Both the position numbers and the translations under genes were made by a program. A model generated the notes under the pieces. That model had not been told where the DNA came from, did no database searches, and saw only the letters and a program-made list of their open reading frames with translations. Of a stretch of 64,000 bases of DNA, positions 45,957-55,025 are shown one piece after another. Numbering within the stretch: the stretch's first letter is position 1; each line of letters begins with the position of its first letter. The DNA lies in assembly GCF_900105615.1 (NCBI RefSeq), contig NZ_LT630003.1:930001-994000 (forward strand). The letters run 5' to 3'. This DNA comes from Lacrimispora sphenoides JCM 1415. GTDB taxonomy: Bacteria; Bacillota; Clostridia; Lachnospirales; Lachnospiraceae.

Positions 45957-46646
45957 ATGATAGATAGCCAATATAAAGAATTAAAAGAGCAAATTTGTGA
46001 TATCTGCCACAAGATGTGGCAGTTAGGCTGGGTGGCGGCCAATGATGGAAATGTGTCAGTGAAACTGGAGGATGGGAGCTACTTAGTGACACCTACCGGC
46101 ATCAGCAAAAGCTTCATTACGCCGGAAAGGCTGCTCCGCATTGATGAGAATGGAAATGTTTTAGAAGGACTTGATGGATTCCGCCCGTCTTCTGAGATAA
46201 AAATGCATCTGCGCTGTTATAAAGAGAGAGAGGATGTGGGGGCCGTTTTACATGCCCATCCACCGGTAGCAACAGGATATGCGGTGGCCGGAAAATCCCT
46301 GGACGAATACTCCATGATTGAGACTGTAATTGCATTGGGCTCCGTACCGGTCACCCCTTATGGAACTCCATCCACATATGAAGTACCGGATGCGATTGCA
46401 CCTTATCTGGAAAGTCATGATGCCGTATTGCTGCAAAATCACGGTGCCCTGGTGGTAGGAGCTGACTTGCTCACTGCTTATTACCGGATGGAAACCCTGG
46501 AACTGTTTGCAAAAATCAGCTTGAATGCCCATTTATTAGGCGGAGCTAAGGAAATTTCCGAGGAGAATATCGACCGGCTGATTTCCATGAGAGAAGGCTA
46601 CGGAGTGACAGGAAGACATCCTGGATACAAAAAATATAATAAATAA
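45957..46646 (+). CDS. fucA: L-fuculose-phosphate aldolase
   Basis: This 229-residue class II aldolase splits fuculose-1-phosphate into dihydroxyacetone phosphate and L-lactaldehyde. GWVAANDGNVSVKL, TPTGISKSF, the zinc ligands in VLHAHPP and QNHGALVVG fit the FucA/AraD family. AAAGGAAG precedes ATG 45957. It lies 13 bases after fucK. Confidence 0.93.
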   Translation: MIDSQYKELKEQICDICHKMWQLGWVAANDGNVSVKLEDGSYLVTPTGISKSFITPERLLRIDENGNVLEGLDGFRPSSEIKMHLRCYKEREDVGAVLHAHPPVATGYAVAGKSLDEYSMIETVIALGSVPVTPYGTPSTYEVPDAIAPYLESHDAVLLQNHGALVVGADLLTAYYRMETLELFAKISLNAHLLGGAKEISEENIDRLISMREGYGVTGRHPGYKKYNK

Positions 46647-46660
46647 TTGGGGAGGCAGGT

Positions 46661-47098
46661 ATGCTGAAAGGAATTCCTCCGGTTTTGTCGCCGGATCTTC
46701 TGAAGGTATTATGTGAGATGGGGCATGGAGACGTGCTTGTGATTGCTGACGGTAATTTTCCCGCTGAATCAGTTGGAAAAGACGGGAATGTGATTCGTAT
46801 GGATGGGCATTCCGTCCCTGATATTCTGGAAGCCGTGCTGTCAGTATTTCCTCTTGACCGCTATGTAGAACAACCAGTGCACTTAATGAAAGTGGTGGAA
46901 GGCGATCAGACGGAAGTTCCGATCTGGGAAGATTATAAAAGGATAATGAAGCAAAAAGAGGGACTTGGTGAGGAAGCAACAGGGTATCTGGAGCGTTTTG
47001 ATTTTTATAGGGAGGCGAAGAAAGCCTATGCTGTAATCGCTACAGGGGAACAGGCCTTGTATGCCAATATCATGCTGCAAAAAGGAGTTGTAAAATAA
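46661..47098 (+). CDS. fucU: L-fucose mutarotase (RbsD/FucU family)
   Basis: This 145-residue protein interconverts alpha and beta L-fucose. MLKGIPPVLSPDLLKVLCEMGHGDVLVIADGNFP is the family opening with its catalytic histidine. It closes the fuc operon and is followed by a terminator. Confidence 0.93.
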   Translation: MLKGIPPVLSPDLLKVLCEMGHGDVLVIADGNFPAESVGKDGNVIRMDGHSVPDILEAVLSVFPLDRYVEQPVHLMKVVEGDQTEVPIWEDYKRIMKQKEGLGEEATGYLERFDFYREAKKAYAVIATGEQALYANIMLQKGVVK

Positions 47099-47160
47099 TA
47101 GAAATTTTACTTAATAAATGCAGTATGGGATGATATAATAAAATAGAAGCAACTGGTAAG

Positions 47161-47192
47161 AACTGTACTGATTGTCTTATAGTACAGTTTTT
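47161..47192 (+). terminator. terminator between fucU and the glycosidase gene
   Basis: AACTGTACT (47161-47169) pairs perfectly with AGTACAGTT (47181-47189), then TTTG. It ends only about 20 bases before the next ribosome site. Confidence 0.75.
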
Positions 47193-47226
47193 GCCTGACG
47201 TTGATTATTTAGTGAGGAAAATGTTG

Positions 47227-48276
47227 ATGGGAAATCCAATTGATCTAAAGAAAAGAATGCTTCCGGCTCCAGTTGGCGGAGGCTTTCGGATGGAAGGATA
47301 CTGGGTATGGTGCGGATCTGTGATCAAAGGGGAAGATAACCGGTATCATATGTTTGCATCGCGCTGGCCGAAATCACAGCCGATGCATCCGGGCTGGCTT
47401 TCCCTGTCGGAAATTGTACGTGCCAGTTCCGATACGCCGGAGGGTCCATATCAGTTTGAAGAGGTAGTACTCCCGGCCAGAGGAGCCGAATATTGGGATG
47501 GGAGGATGACACATAATCCTCAAATTATAAAATGTGAAGATACATACATATTGTATTATACAGGTTCCACCCATCCATTTCCGGATTTAAAAGAGGGAGA
47601 GCGGCTGGTCCACAACGACTATCGTTCGATTGTAGCCCGTGCGAATAAAAGAGTCGGAATTGCAACTGCAAAAAGCATCTTTGGACCATGGACACGTTAT
47701 GATAGACCGATACTTCCAACCAGGCCAGGACATTTTGACAATTTCCTGACCTCGAATCCGGCACCGTGCATAGAAGAAGATGGTTCGGTCGTACTGATGT
47801 TTAAAGCGAGGTCATATAAACCGATGCCATATACAGGAGATACGTATGGACAGATGACAATCGGAGTGGCAATGGCAAAGGAAGCTTCCGGGTCATATCA
47901 GGTGATGCAGGAAAGACCGTTATTTGTAGATGAATCCATAGAGATTGAGGACCCGTTTATCTGGAAGGAAGGTCTTTACTATCAGATGATTGCAAAAGAT
48001 ATGCATGGAAATATATGCGGTGAAAAATATGGAGGGGTCCATGGCTATTCCAAGAACGGACTTGATTGGACTCTAAACATGGGAGAACGGATCTATTCCC
48101 GTCAGGTGTTATGGGATGATGGAAAAGTTCGCCAAATGGGTAATTTAGATCGGCCCTTTATCTTATTTGAAAACGGTACGGCAACCCATATGTTCTTTGC
48201 AACGAGCGACGGGACAGAAAGCTTTTTTGATGCGGAAAACACCTGGAATATGGTGATCCCTTTAAAACAAGATTAA
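47227..48276 (+). CDS. GH43-like five-bladed beta-propeller glycosidase
   Basis: This 349-residue protein lacks a signal peptide. Repeated blade motifs (DGRMTHNPQIIKCEDTYILYYTG; NPAPCIEEDGSVVLMFKA; IEDPFIWKEGLYYQM) resemble the five-bladed propellers of GH43/GH117-type enzymes, with Asp and Glu at blade starts. The exact family is uncertain. ATG 47227 has GAGGAAA eight bases upstream; ATG 47221 is too close. Its position suggests it acts intracellularly on a fucose-containing or related glycoside. Confidence 0.75.
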   Translation: MGNPIDLKKRMLPAPVGGGFRMEGYWVWCGSVIKGEDNRYHMFASRWPKSQPMHPGWLSLSEIVRASSDTPEGPYQFEEVVLPARGAEYWDGRMTHNPQIIKCEDTYILYYTGSTHPFPDLKEGERLVHNDYRSIVARANKRVGIATAKSIFGPWTRYDRPILPTRPGHFDNFLTSNPAPCIEEDGSVVLMFKARSYKPMPYTGDTYGQMTIGVAMAKEASGSYQVMQERPLFVDESIEIEDPFIWKEGLYYQMIAKDMHGNICGEKYGGVHGYSKNGLDWTLNMGERIYSRQVLWDDGKVRQMGNLDRPFILFENGTATHMFFATSDGTESFFDAENTWNMVIPLKQD

Positions 48277-48325
48277 AATATTTATTCTGCCTTATAAAAG
48301 GCTTTCATAGAAAGGAGCAATTAAA

Positions 48326-48856
48326 ATGGAAGATTTTATGGATTTATGCCTTCGCAGGCAAAGCTGCAGAAATTTTAAAGATCAGTCAATAGAACATGAA
48401 AAGCTGGTTAAATGTGTTGAGGCGGCCCACCTGGCACCTTCCGGCTGTAATGGCCAGCCCTGGAGCTTTGTGGTAGTCGAAAATCCGGAACTTATGGAAA
48501 AGATAGCGGAAACTGCACAGCAGTTAGGGAATGGATTTGCTTCTAAAGCACGGGCGTTCTTTGTTGTGGTTGAAGAACACGCAAATTTAATGCCTCATGT
48601 AAAAAGCCTTGTAGACAGCCAGTATTTTGCTCCCGGGGATATTGGCGCGGCAATGGCTTATCTTTGCCTGGAAGCCGAATCACAGGGAATCGGAACTTGC
48701 ATATTGGGAATGTTCGATAGAGAAAAAGTTGCTAAGCTGCTGGATATCCCCTTGGAAAAGCATATCTGCGGTTTAATTGCAGCTGGATATCCCGCTGACC
48801 AGACGGTACGGAAGAAATCCCGCAAGCCACTTGATGAAATTGTCAGGTTTGTTTAA
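48326..48856 (+). CDS. nitroreductase-family flavoprotein
   Basis: This 176-residue protein has the FMN-binding opening RRQSCRNFKDQSIEHEKLVKCVEAAHLAPSGCNGQPWSFVVV and GAAMAYLCLEAESQGIGTCILGMF. It would be a homodimeric NAD(P)H-dependent oxidoreductase of unknown substrate. AAAGGAG precedes it and a strong terminator follows. Confidence 0.92.
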   Translation: MEDFMDLCLRRQSCRNFKDQSIEHEKLVKCVEAAHLAPSGCNGQPWSFVVVENPELMEKIAETAQQLGNGFASKARAFFVVVEEHANLMPHVKSLVDSQYFAPGDIGAAMAYLCLEAESQGIGTCILGMFDREKVAKLLDIPLEKHICGLIAAGYPADQTVRKKSRKPLDEIVRFV

Positions 48857-48872
48857 ACATCTAATTCTAAAA

Positions 48873-48909
48873 GTCAGTATATTGCCTATGGCAATATACT
48901 GGCTTTTTT
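48873..48909 (+). terminator. terminator after nitroreductase gene
   Basis: GTCAGTATATTGCC pairs with GGCAATATACTGGC over 14 bp (one G-U), loop TAT, then six T. Confidence 0.9.
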
Positions 48910-49043
48910 CTTTTGCCAACAAAAAAGTGATGTATGAGACAGGGGGATTATTCGGTATCTCGGATTTTCTTAACATCTTCTTTATACATATTTCTTTTAT
49001 AATTAATACAAATAAATAAAATAATGATAAAAAGGAGAAAATT

Positions 49044-49148
49044 ATGTTACAAAATTGTAGTTTTGCAATCAATTCCACGAGAAAGATGATTATTTCTTAT
49101 CTATCAAAACCACTGGATATAAAATATTTAAAGAAAACCCAATTATAG
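49044..49148 (+). CDS. possible 34-residue small protein
   Basis: AAAGGAGAAA sits correctly before an ATG that opens MLQNCSFAINSTRKMIISYL, then SKPLDIKYLKKTQL and stop. It is basic with no clear membrane helix, 57 bases before the OadB-like gene. The strong ribosome site is the only support. The rest of 48910-49205 is AT-rich promoter-like DNA. Confidence 0.35.
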   Translation: MLQNCSFAINSTRKMIISYLSKPLDIKYLKKTQL

Positions 49149-49205
49149 ATATAATTATTAACTTTAATAGGCGCACAATCGTGTAATAATACAAACAATT
49201 AGGAG

Positions 49206-50351
49206 ATGATCGTTATTAATTATATTACTTACATAATAAGCAATTTAACTCTATCGGAAATTATAATGATAATTTTGGCGCTTGCCCTTGCATATATGGC
49301 GGTTGAAAAAAGATATGAGCCCCTGCTTCTTCTTCCATTGGCATTTGGAATGCTCATTGCCAATATACCGAATGCGGGCCTGTCCTCTTATGATGAAGGC
49401 GGACTGATTTATTATTTATATAAGGGCATTGAGCTTGGGATTTATCCTCCCATGATTTTTATCTGCATTGGTGCAATGACAGATTTCAGTCCCTTAATAT
49501 CATCACCTAAGACAGCATTAATTGGTCTTGGAGGTCAGGTTGGTATTTTTGCGGCGATGTTTGGAGCATTAGGTTTAGGACATATAATTTCTTATTTTGT
49601 CCCCGGTTTTGTGAACTTCACCATGCAGGAAGCGGCAGCCATCGGAGTAATAGGAAGTTCTGACGGTCCGACTTCTATTTATATCACAAAGCAGCTGGCA
49701 AGTCATCTGCTTCCCACAATCACGATCGCAGCGTATTCCTATATGGCTTTAGTTCCTCTTATTCAGCCGCCGATCATGAGAGCGCTCACCACTCAAAAAG
49801 AAAGAATGGTAATTATGCCTATTCCGAAAGAGGTGTCCAGGAAAAAGAGAATTCTTTTTCCTATTGCAACTACGTTATTGGTTCTAATCTTTGTACCCTC
49901 CGCTGCTACATTGATATCAATGCTGATGCTTGGTAATCTTATCAGAGAGAGCGGTGTGGCAGAACGGTTAGTCAGAATGCTTGAGGGCGATTTACTGAAT
50001 CTTCTTACCTTATTAATTGGTTTATCCATTGGAGGAAGTGCAACCGCTGAGAGGGTATTAAATATTAAAACAGTTTTTATTATTATCCTAGGCCTTTTTG
50101 CATTTATCATGGGGACCGCAGGTGGAGTACTGGTAGCTAAAATTTTATATAAATTGACAGGAGGAAAAGTAAATCCCCTCATTGGAAATGCAGGAGTATC
50201 TGCGATGCCAATGGCTGCCAGAATATCTCAAAGATTAGGTCATGAATACGATCCGACAAACCATCTTTTAATGCATGCAATGGGACCTATTGTTGCAAGT
50301 ACTATAGGTTCAGCAATTATAGCAGGAATTTTTATTTCCATGTTCGGATAA
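49206..50351 (+). CDS. OadB-like sodium-pump decarboxylase beta subunit
   Basis: This membrane protein of about 380 residues resembles the Na+-translocating beta subunit of oxaloacetate/glutaconyl-CoA decarboxylases: YEPLLLLPLAFGMLIANIP, GQVGIFAAMFGALGLG, IGSSDGPTSIYI (key Asp kept) and GGKVNPLIGNAGVSAMP. Where typical members have MGPNVAGVIGSA it reads MGPIVASTIGSA. No alpha, gamma or biotin-carrier genes are nearby. The start is odd: AGGAG directly abuts the ATG at 49206, so initiation may be at a rare codon such as ATT 49215. A two-component system follows. Confidence 0.85.
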   Translation: MIVINYITYIISNLTLSEIIMIILALALAYMAVEKRYEPLLLLPLAFGMLIANIPNAGLSSYDEGGLIYYLYKGIELGIYPPMIFICIGAMTDFSPLISSPKTALIGLGGQVGIFAAMFGALGLGHIISYFVPGFVNFTMQEAAAIGVIGSSDGPTSIYITKQLASHLLPTITIAAYSYMALVPLIQPPIMRALTTQKERMVIMPIPKEVSRKKRILFPIATTLLVLIFVPSAATLISMLMLGNLIRESGVAERLVRMLEGDLLNLLTLLIGLSIGGSATAERVLNIKTVFIIILGLFAFIMGTAGGVLVAKILYKLTGGKVNPLIGNAGVSAMPMAARISQRLGHEYDPTNHLLMHAMGPIVASTIGSAIIAGIFISMFG

Positions 50352-50460
50352 TAAATTAATGATAGCTAAAATAGCTAAAACAATGGTATACTAGTCGTAA
50401 AAGCAATGAGCAATCTTTTCAATTTTTAATAACATATGAAAAAGTGTAGGGTGACTTGAA

Positions 50461-51954
50461 GTGAATAAGAAAAGGGCTAAAAATATTATTTTCTCTTTCT
50501 GCATTCTTTGCTGTACATTACTTATCTGCGAAGTTCTTTACCGTAATAATTTTGGATATCAGAATATAAATATTGTTATGGCTATGGCAATATTTATTAT
50601 TACAGCTGTTACAGAAGGATATATTTATGGAGTATCATCAGCAGTTATAGGGGTATTTACTTATGATTTTCTCATAACTTCTCCAAGATTTGGTTTTAGT
50701 TTTACTGTGAACTTTCCGGTAACTCTTATTGTACTGCTGTTAGTCGTTGTAACAAGCAGCATTATTACAACCAGCATTAAGAAACAGGCGGAACAAGCAA
50801 GGCAGAAGTGTCAGCATGCTGAACTGCTATACAGTATTAACCGGAAGCTTCTTTCTACAAGGGATCTTGATACGATTATAAGGTACTCGATGGATTACTT
50901 AAAGGATGAGTTAATGCATTCTGTTGCTTTTTTTGAAGATATCATACCTAATGGAAAGCTGACTCCTTACTTCTTATATGAAGAAGATGATGTTGGGATT
51001 GAATTTTTTAAGAGAGAGGAAGTATTTGACTTCGTAAGGCTTGCTTTGGATAAGCAGGAGGCTTTGGAGGATAAAGACTATGGCTATTTTATGCCTATCA
51101 TGACTCAGAACATTACTTATGGAGTATTTGCTTTTTCTTTTAGTGAGAAGGATTTGAATAAGAAGCAAAAGATGTTTCTGGAATTAATTGCGGAGCAAAC
51201 GGCTCAGGCACTTAGAATGTACCGGCTCATGTCAGAGCAGCAGGAAACTAAGGTAATGATGGAAACGGAAAAAGTAAAGAACAGCTTTTTAAGAAGTATA
51301 TCTCACGATTTAAGAACCCCGCTTACCGGTATTATAGGTGCCAGCTCTACTTTACTGGAAGAGGGGGATAAAGTTCCTTATGAAGTACGGGCCAAACTGG
51401 TAGAAGGGATACAAAATGATTCCCAATGGCTTTTAAATATGATTGAAAACATATTGTCCATTACAAAGATTCAGAATAATGATATGGTGATTGATAAATC
51501 CGAAGAAATCGTTGAAGAGGTGATAGAAGGGGCCGTCTTAACTTTTCACAAGCGCTTTCCTAATACTAAAATTACGATTAATCAGCCTGATAATGTGATT
51601 TTACTTCCCATGGATATTATGCTGATCTCACAAGTCCTTACTAATATTCTGGAAAATACACAAAGACATGCAGGGGGCCGGAGATCGGATGTGACGTTAG
51701 AGGTAAAAGAAGAGGGTAATTTTGTGCGTTTTATCATAACAGATACAGGTCCGGGAATAGATCCAAAGATTCTTCCTATGCTATTTAACTTTACGATTAC
51801 GCAGGAGAATCCATATAAAGATTCAAGACGAAATTTGGGAATCGGGCTCTCCATTTGTAAAACCATAATCAGAGCCCATGGAGGAGAAATACAAGCAAAT
51901 AATCGGCCGGAAGGCGGAGCACAATTTGTGTTTACGTTACCGCTTGATGATTAG
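50461..51954 (+). CDS. KdpD-like histidine kinase without the N-terminal KdpD domain
   Basis: This 497-residue kinase has a four-helix DUF4118 membrane region (about residues 10-105), a GAF-like stretch, HisKA with His in SISHDLRTPLTGI, and an ATPase domain (NILENTQRHAG, DTGPGID, LGIGLSICKTII). This is the C-terminal half of KdpD; the cytoplasmic KdpD/Usp domains are absent and no kdpFABC genes are near. The start is GTG. Its partner regulator follows. Confidence 0.9.
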   Translation: MNKKRAKNIIFSFCILCCTLLICEVLYRNNFGYQNINIVMAMAIFIITAVTEGYIYGVSSAVIGVFTYDFLITSPRFGFSFTVNFPVTLIVLLLVVVTSSIITTSIKKQAEQARQKCQHAELLYSINRKLLSTRDLDTIIRYSMDYLKDELMHSVAFFEDIIPNGKLTPYFLYEEDDVGIEFFKREEVFDFVRLALDKQEALEDKDYGYFMPIMTQNITYGVFAFSFSEKDLNKKQKMFLELIAEQTAQALRMYRLMSEQQETKVMMETEKVKNSFLRSISHDLRTPLTGIIGASSTLLEEGDKVPYEVRAKLVEGIQNDSQWLLNMIENILSITKIQNNDMVIDKSEEIVEEVIEGAVLTFHKRFPNTKITINQPDNVILLPMDIMLISQVLTNILENTQRHAGGRRSDVTLEVKEEGNFVRFIITDTGPGIDPKILPMLFNFTITQENPYKDSRRNLGIGLSICKTIIRAHGGEIQANNRPEGGAQFVFTLPLDD

Positions 51955-52019
51955 TAATGATTTTTAAAGATTGTTTGCGCCTGCGGCTCAAAGAATGCAG
52001 TTTATAGAAAGGTGTTGTT

Positions 52020-52724
52020 ATGGAAAATAAACACGTTATTATGATAGTAGAGGATGAAGACGCAATCATCGAATTTATTTCTGTAAAATTGGAATTACAA
52101 GGCTATAGGGTATTGAAAGCCGTCAATGGGCAAGAAGCCATTTCCTTTGCCTCATCCCATTGCCCGGATTTAATTTTGTTGGATTTGGGACTGCCGGATA
52201 TGGATGGCATGGAAGTACTTAAGTCGATCAGAAGCTGGAGTATGGTTCCTGTGATTATTATATCGGCAAGGAATGATGAGAAGTGCATTGTTTCTGCTCT
52301 TGACAGCGGTGCAGATGACTATATTACAAAGCCTTTCAACAATGCAATTCTTGTGGCAAGAATCGGAACTGCTCTGCGAAGAGGGCATATATCGAAAATA
52401 AAGAACAGCATATTAAATCAGCCATTTCAATCGGCGGATTTATATATTGATTATGATAAGAGAATCGTTACGGTAGCCGGAGAAGCGGTACATTTAACCC
52501 CTATTGAGTATCGGATTATCGTTCTTCTCTCTTTGAATGCAGGCACTGTATTGACACATGAATTTCTATGCCGTGAACTTTGGGGGCCTTATGTGAACAA
52601 AAGTAAAGCCCTTCGGGTAAATGTTGCAAACCTGAGAAGGAAAATTGAAAAAGATACGGCGAATCCTCAATACATCATAACAGAAATGGGAGTGGGATAC
52701 AGATTGTTAGAAGATATAGGATAG
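52020..52724 (+). CDS. OmpR/KdpE-type response regulator
   Basis: This 234-residue protein has a receiver domain (IVEDEDAI, phospho-Asp in LILLDLGLPDMDG, KPFNN) and a winged-helix DNA-binding domain (VHLTPIEYRIIVLLSLNAGTVLTHEFLCRELWG, LRVNVANLRRKIE). It is cotranscribed with the kinase at 50461. Targets may include the OadB-like gene just upstream. Confidence 0.95.
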   Translation: MENKHVIMIVEDEDAIIEFISVKLELQGYRVLKAVNGQEAISFASSHCPDLILLDLGLPDMDGMEVLKSIRSWSMVPVIIISARNDEKCIVSALDSGADDYITKPFNNAILVARIGTALRRGHISKIKNSILNQPFQSADLYIDYDKRIVTVAGEAVHLTPIEYRIIVLLSLNAGTVLTHEFLCRELWGPYVNKSKALRVNVANLRRKIEKDTANPQYIITEMGVGYRLLEDIG

Positions 52725-52740
52725 TCGAAAGGGATTTGTA

Positions 52741-52788
52741 AAAGAACAGAGACGTTGGGTTTGAAAAACCTGATCTCTCTGTTCTTTT
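52741..52788 (+). terminator. terminator after the two-component genes
   Basis: AAAGAACAGAGA pairs perfectly with TCTCTGTTCTTT, ending in a T run. Confidence 0.85.
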
Positions 52789-52828
52789 AATTAGGGTTAA
52801 AAAGGGGAAGATTACTTAATACTCGTGC

Positions 52829-52877
52829 TTGACATATATATCACTCTGATATAATATAACTATATCAGAGTGATATA
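52829..52877 (+). promoter_or_regulatory. promoter with two perfect operator dyads
   Basis: TTGACA (52829-52834) pairs at 17 bases with TAATAT (52852-52857). Overlapping it are two dyads of the form TATATCA-N3-TGATATA at 52837-52853 and 52861-52877, centres 24 bp apart. Together they form a perfect 17-bp inverted repeat. Probable autoregulatory site of the PadR protein encoded two genes on. Confidence 0.75.
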
Positions 52878-52890
52878 AGGAGGCTGGAAA

Positions 52891-54081
52891 ATGAACGTTT
52901 TGTTTGTTAATGCAAATTTATACGGTCACATAAACCCGACGCTTGGACTGGTAAAGGGGTTGACCGGGAGAGGAAACGTAGTCAACTATTATTGCTCCGC
53001 CCAGTTTTCGGGTAGTGTCATACAGGCCGGAGCGAGGTGGATTGGTTATAGCAGTCGCTTGGAACAGTTTTTAAAGGATTACCGGCCAACGGACAGGCAT
53101 CCGTTTTTTATGCTTATGGAATACATTTTACAATATGATGAAGTGATGCTTCCGGAAATACTGGAAAATGTGGCTGAAAACCAGTATGACATGATTATTT
53201 GCGATTCTATCTTTGGAGGAGCATGTTTTTTAAAACAGATTCTCAAGATACCGGTATTGTGTTCCCACTCTTCCTTTGCCATGAGTAAAGCTCCGGTTCC
53301 TGAGGAGATGCTTGCAAAAGGATATCACTCACAATTGGATCATTGCTATCAAATTCTAGAAAGAATATGTGAAAGCTATAATATTGAGAAACCAGAACTG
53401 GATCAGGTTTTTACCAGCAAAGGAGATATGAATATTGTATACACTACCAAGGAATTTAACGGAGATAACGGTATGGAGGAGCCGGAATATTTATTTACCG
53501 GCCCATCCATTGACAGGTATCAGGAAACGGCAGATATTGATTTTAGGAAAATAGGGGACAGAACGCTTATTTATATTTCTCTTGGGAGTCTTAATACAGA
53601 TCATATTGATTTTTATAATTTGTGTATTTCTGCATTTCGTGATACTGATTATTTTGTGTGTATGTCCACTGGAAAAAAGTGTGATATTTCTGAATTGATT
53701 GAAATACCATCAAATTTTATGGTAAAGAGTTATTTTCCACAGCTGGAGGTATTAAAACGGGCGGAAGTATTTATAACCCATGCAGGTTTTAACAGTGTGA
53801 ACGAAGCTTTGTATTTTGGAGTGCCGATGCTTGCATTGCCGCAGGTAAATGATCAGCATATGGTGGCAAAACGGCTTGTTTCCATGCACCTGGGCATGGC
53901 AGAAAGTATGAAAGAACTGTCATCAGAAATACTTAGAACTAAAACAGAAGCCCTCCTTTTGAACAGGCAAGTGAAAGAATGCTGTATCCAAATCTCTCAA
54001 AAGATGAGGGAAGCAGGAGATCTGGAACAGGTTGTGAAGAAGATGGAACGATATGGGATGACATGGAAGGAGAAGGAATAG
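52891..54081 (+). CDS. MGT-type glycosyltransferase (GT1)
   Basis: This 396-residue GT-B enzyme resembles macrolide/UDP-glycosyltransferases. It has an acceptor-domain opening (FVNANLYGHINPTLGLVKGL), a linker with LIYISLGSLNT, and the nucleotide-sugar motif FITHAGFNSVNEALYFGVPMLALPQVNDQ. It may glycosylate and inactivate a small molecule such as a macrolide, or build a glycolipid. It is first in an operon with a PadR regulator, a pairing typical of inducible detoxification. AAGGAGG follows the second operator directly. Confidence 0.88.
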   Translation: MNVLFVNANLYGHINPTLGLVKGLTGRGNVVNYYCSAQFSGSVIQAGARWIGYSSRLEQFLKDYRPTDRHPFFMLMEYILQYDEVMLPEILENVAENQYDMIICDSIFGGACFLKQILKIPVLCSHSSFAMSKAPVPEEMLAKGYHSQLDHCYQILERICESYNIEKPELDQVFTSKGDMNIVYTTKEFNGDNGMEEPEYLFTGPSIDRYQETADIDFRKIGDRTLIYISLGSLNTDHIDFYNLCISAFRDTDYFVCMSTGKKCDISELIEIPSNFMVKSYFPQLEVLKRAEVFITHAGFNSVNEALYFGVPMLALPQVNDQHMVAKRLVSMHLGMAESMKELSSEILRTKTEALLLNRQVKECCIQISQKMREAGDLEQVVKKMERYGMTWKEKE

Positions 54082-54083
54082 CC

Positions 54084-54623
54084 ATGGCTTTGAAAAATAA
54101 ATCCATGTATGCAATATTAGGGATTTTAAGTTTATCACCTGGCACTGGTTATGATATCAAGAAGTACTGCGATACGGTGCTTGCAGGATTTTGGAATGAA
54201 AACTTCGGTCATATCTATCCAACGCTGAAAAAATTATTGGAGGATGGATTGATCGATATTGTATCAGGGGAAAAGAATGCCAGGAAAGTGGAGTATCGGA
54301 TTACTCAAAAAGGAAAGCAGGAGTTTGATGCATGGCTTTTAGAAGAGACCTTACTCCAACCGGTGCGCTCTGAGTTTATGCTTAAATTATTGTTCTCAAG
54401 CAGCCGGCCCAAGGAAAGCGTAATCCGGATGCTGAAAGATTATAAAGATATACATGAAAAAAAGCTGGAACAATATCTTCAAATGCAAACGAATTTAGAG
54501 AAGGGAATCAAGGAGATAACGAAGGAACGGTCACGTTTTATCAAAGCGGTTCTTAGAAAAGGAATCATATCCTGCGAGGGTACGATTCTTTGGTGTGAAG
54601 AAACAATAAAAGATATCTTATGA
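54084..54623 (+). CDS. PadR-family regulator
   Basis: This 179-residue repressor has an N-terminal winged helix (SMYAILGILSLSPGTGYDIKKYCDTVLAGFWNENFGHIYPTLKKLLEDGLI) and a C-terminal helical dimerisation domain of the Vir-like type. ATG 54084 starts two bases after the glycosyltransferase stop; the upstream frame is only overlap. It likely binds the dyads at 52837-52877. Confidence 0.92.
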   Translation: MALKNKSMYAILGILSLSPGTGYDIKKYCDTVLAGFWNENFGHIYPTLKKLLEDGLIDIVSGEKNARKVEYRITQKGKQEFDAWLLEETLLQPVRSEFMLKLLFSSSRPKESVIRMLKDYKDIHEKKLEQYLQMQTNLEKGIKEITKERSRFIKAVLRKGIISCEGTILWCEETIKDIL

Positions 54624-54736
54624 TACAGGACAAAAAGCAGTAAAAAGTTGAAAAAGTAATTACCGGTCATTTCATGATTTAATCTGCATAGTTTCCGGGG
54701 AAATACAAAAACTATCGACAGATAGGAGGTATCATT

Positions 54737-54955
54737 ATGGCAAAAGCAGGTATGAGAAGACCGAGTCCTTATGATTCAAACAATCATGGAACGGAGAATC
54801 ATGAGAAAATGCATCGCCCCAAAAATGAACAGGCCCATGTGCCCGAAATCCAGGGTGCTGCGAAAAATGGAAATGACAAGGCCGGTCCGGTCAATGCTCC
54901 AAACTGGGCTAGGGACGATTACAAAACGGGAAATAAGCATGACGGTGATTCATAA
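54737..54955 (+). CDS. 72-residue hydrophilic small protein
   Basis: This protein opens MAKAGMRRPSPYDSNNHGTE and continues with KMHRPKN, VPEIQGAAKNGN and KAGPVNAP. Short clostridial proteins with this MAKAGMRRP-x-HGTE-x-PKN-x-VPE-QG pattern are, as I recall, common but uncharacterised. It is rich in Asn, Lys, Pro and Gly and probably unstructured. A strong AGGAGG site supports it. A hairpin follows. Confidence 0.8.
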   Translation: MAKAGMRRPSPYDSNNHGTENHEKMHRPKNEQAHVPEIQGAAKNGNDKAGPVNAPNWARDDYKTGNKHDGDS

Positions 54956-54956
54956 A

Positions 54957-55002
54957 GAGGGTGCCGCTTCGCAGCTGTGAATCAGCTATGAAGCGGCACC
55001 TC
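54957..55002. terminator. long hairpin between convergent genes
   Basis: GAGGGTGCCGCTTC pairs with GAAGCGGCACCTC, with one bulged G. It has no clear T run, so efficiency is uncertain. Confidence 0.55.
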
Positions 55003-55025
55003 GCTTATTATATGTTTTCATAAAA

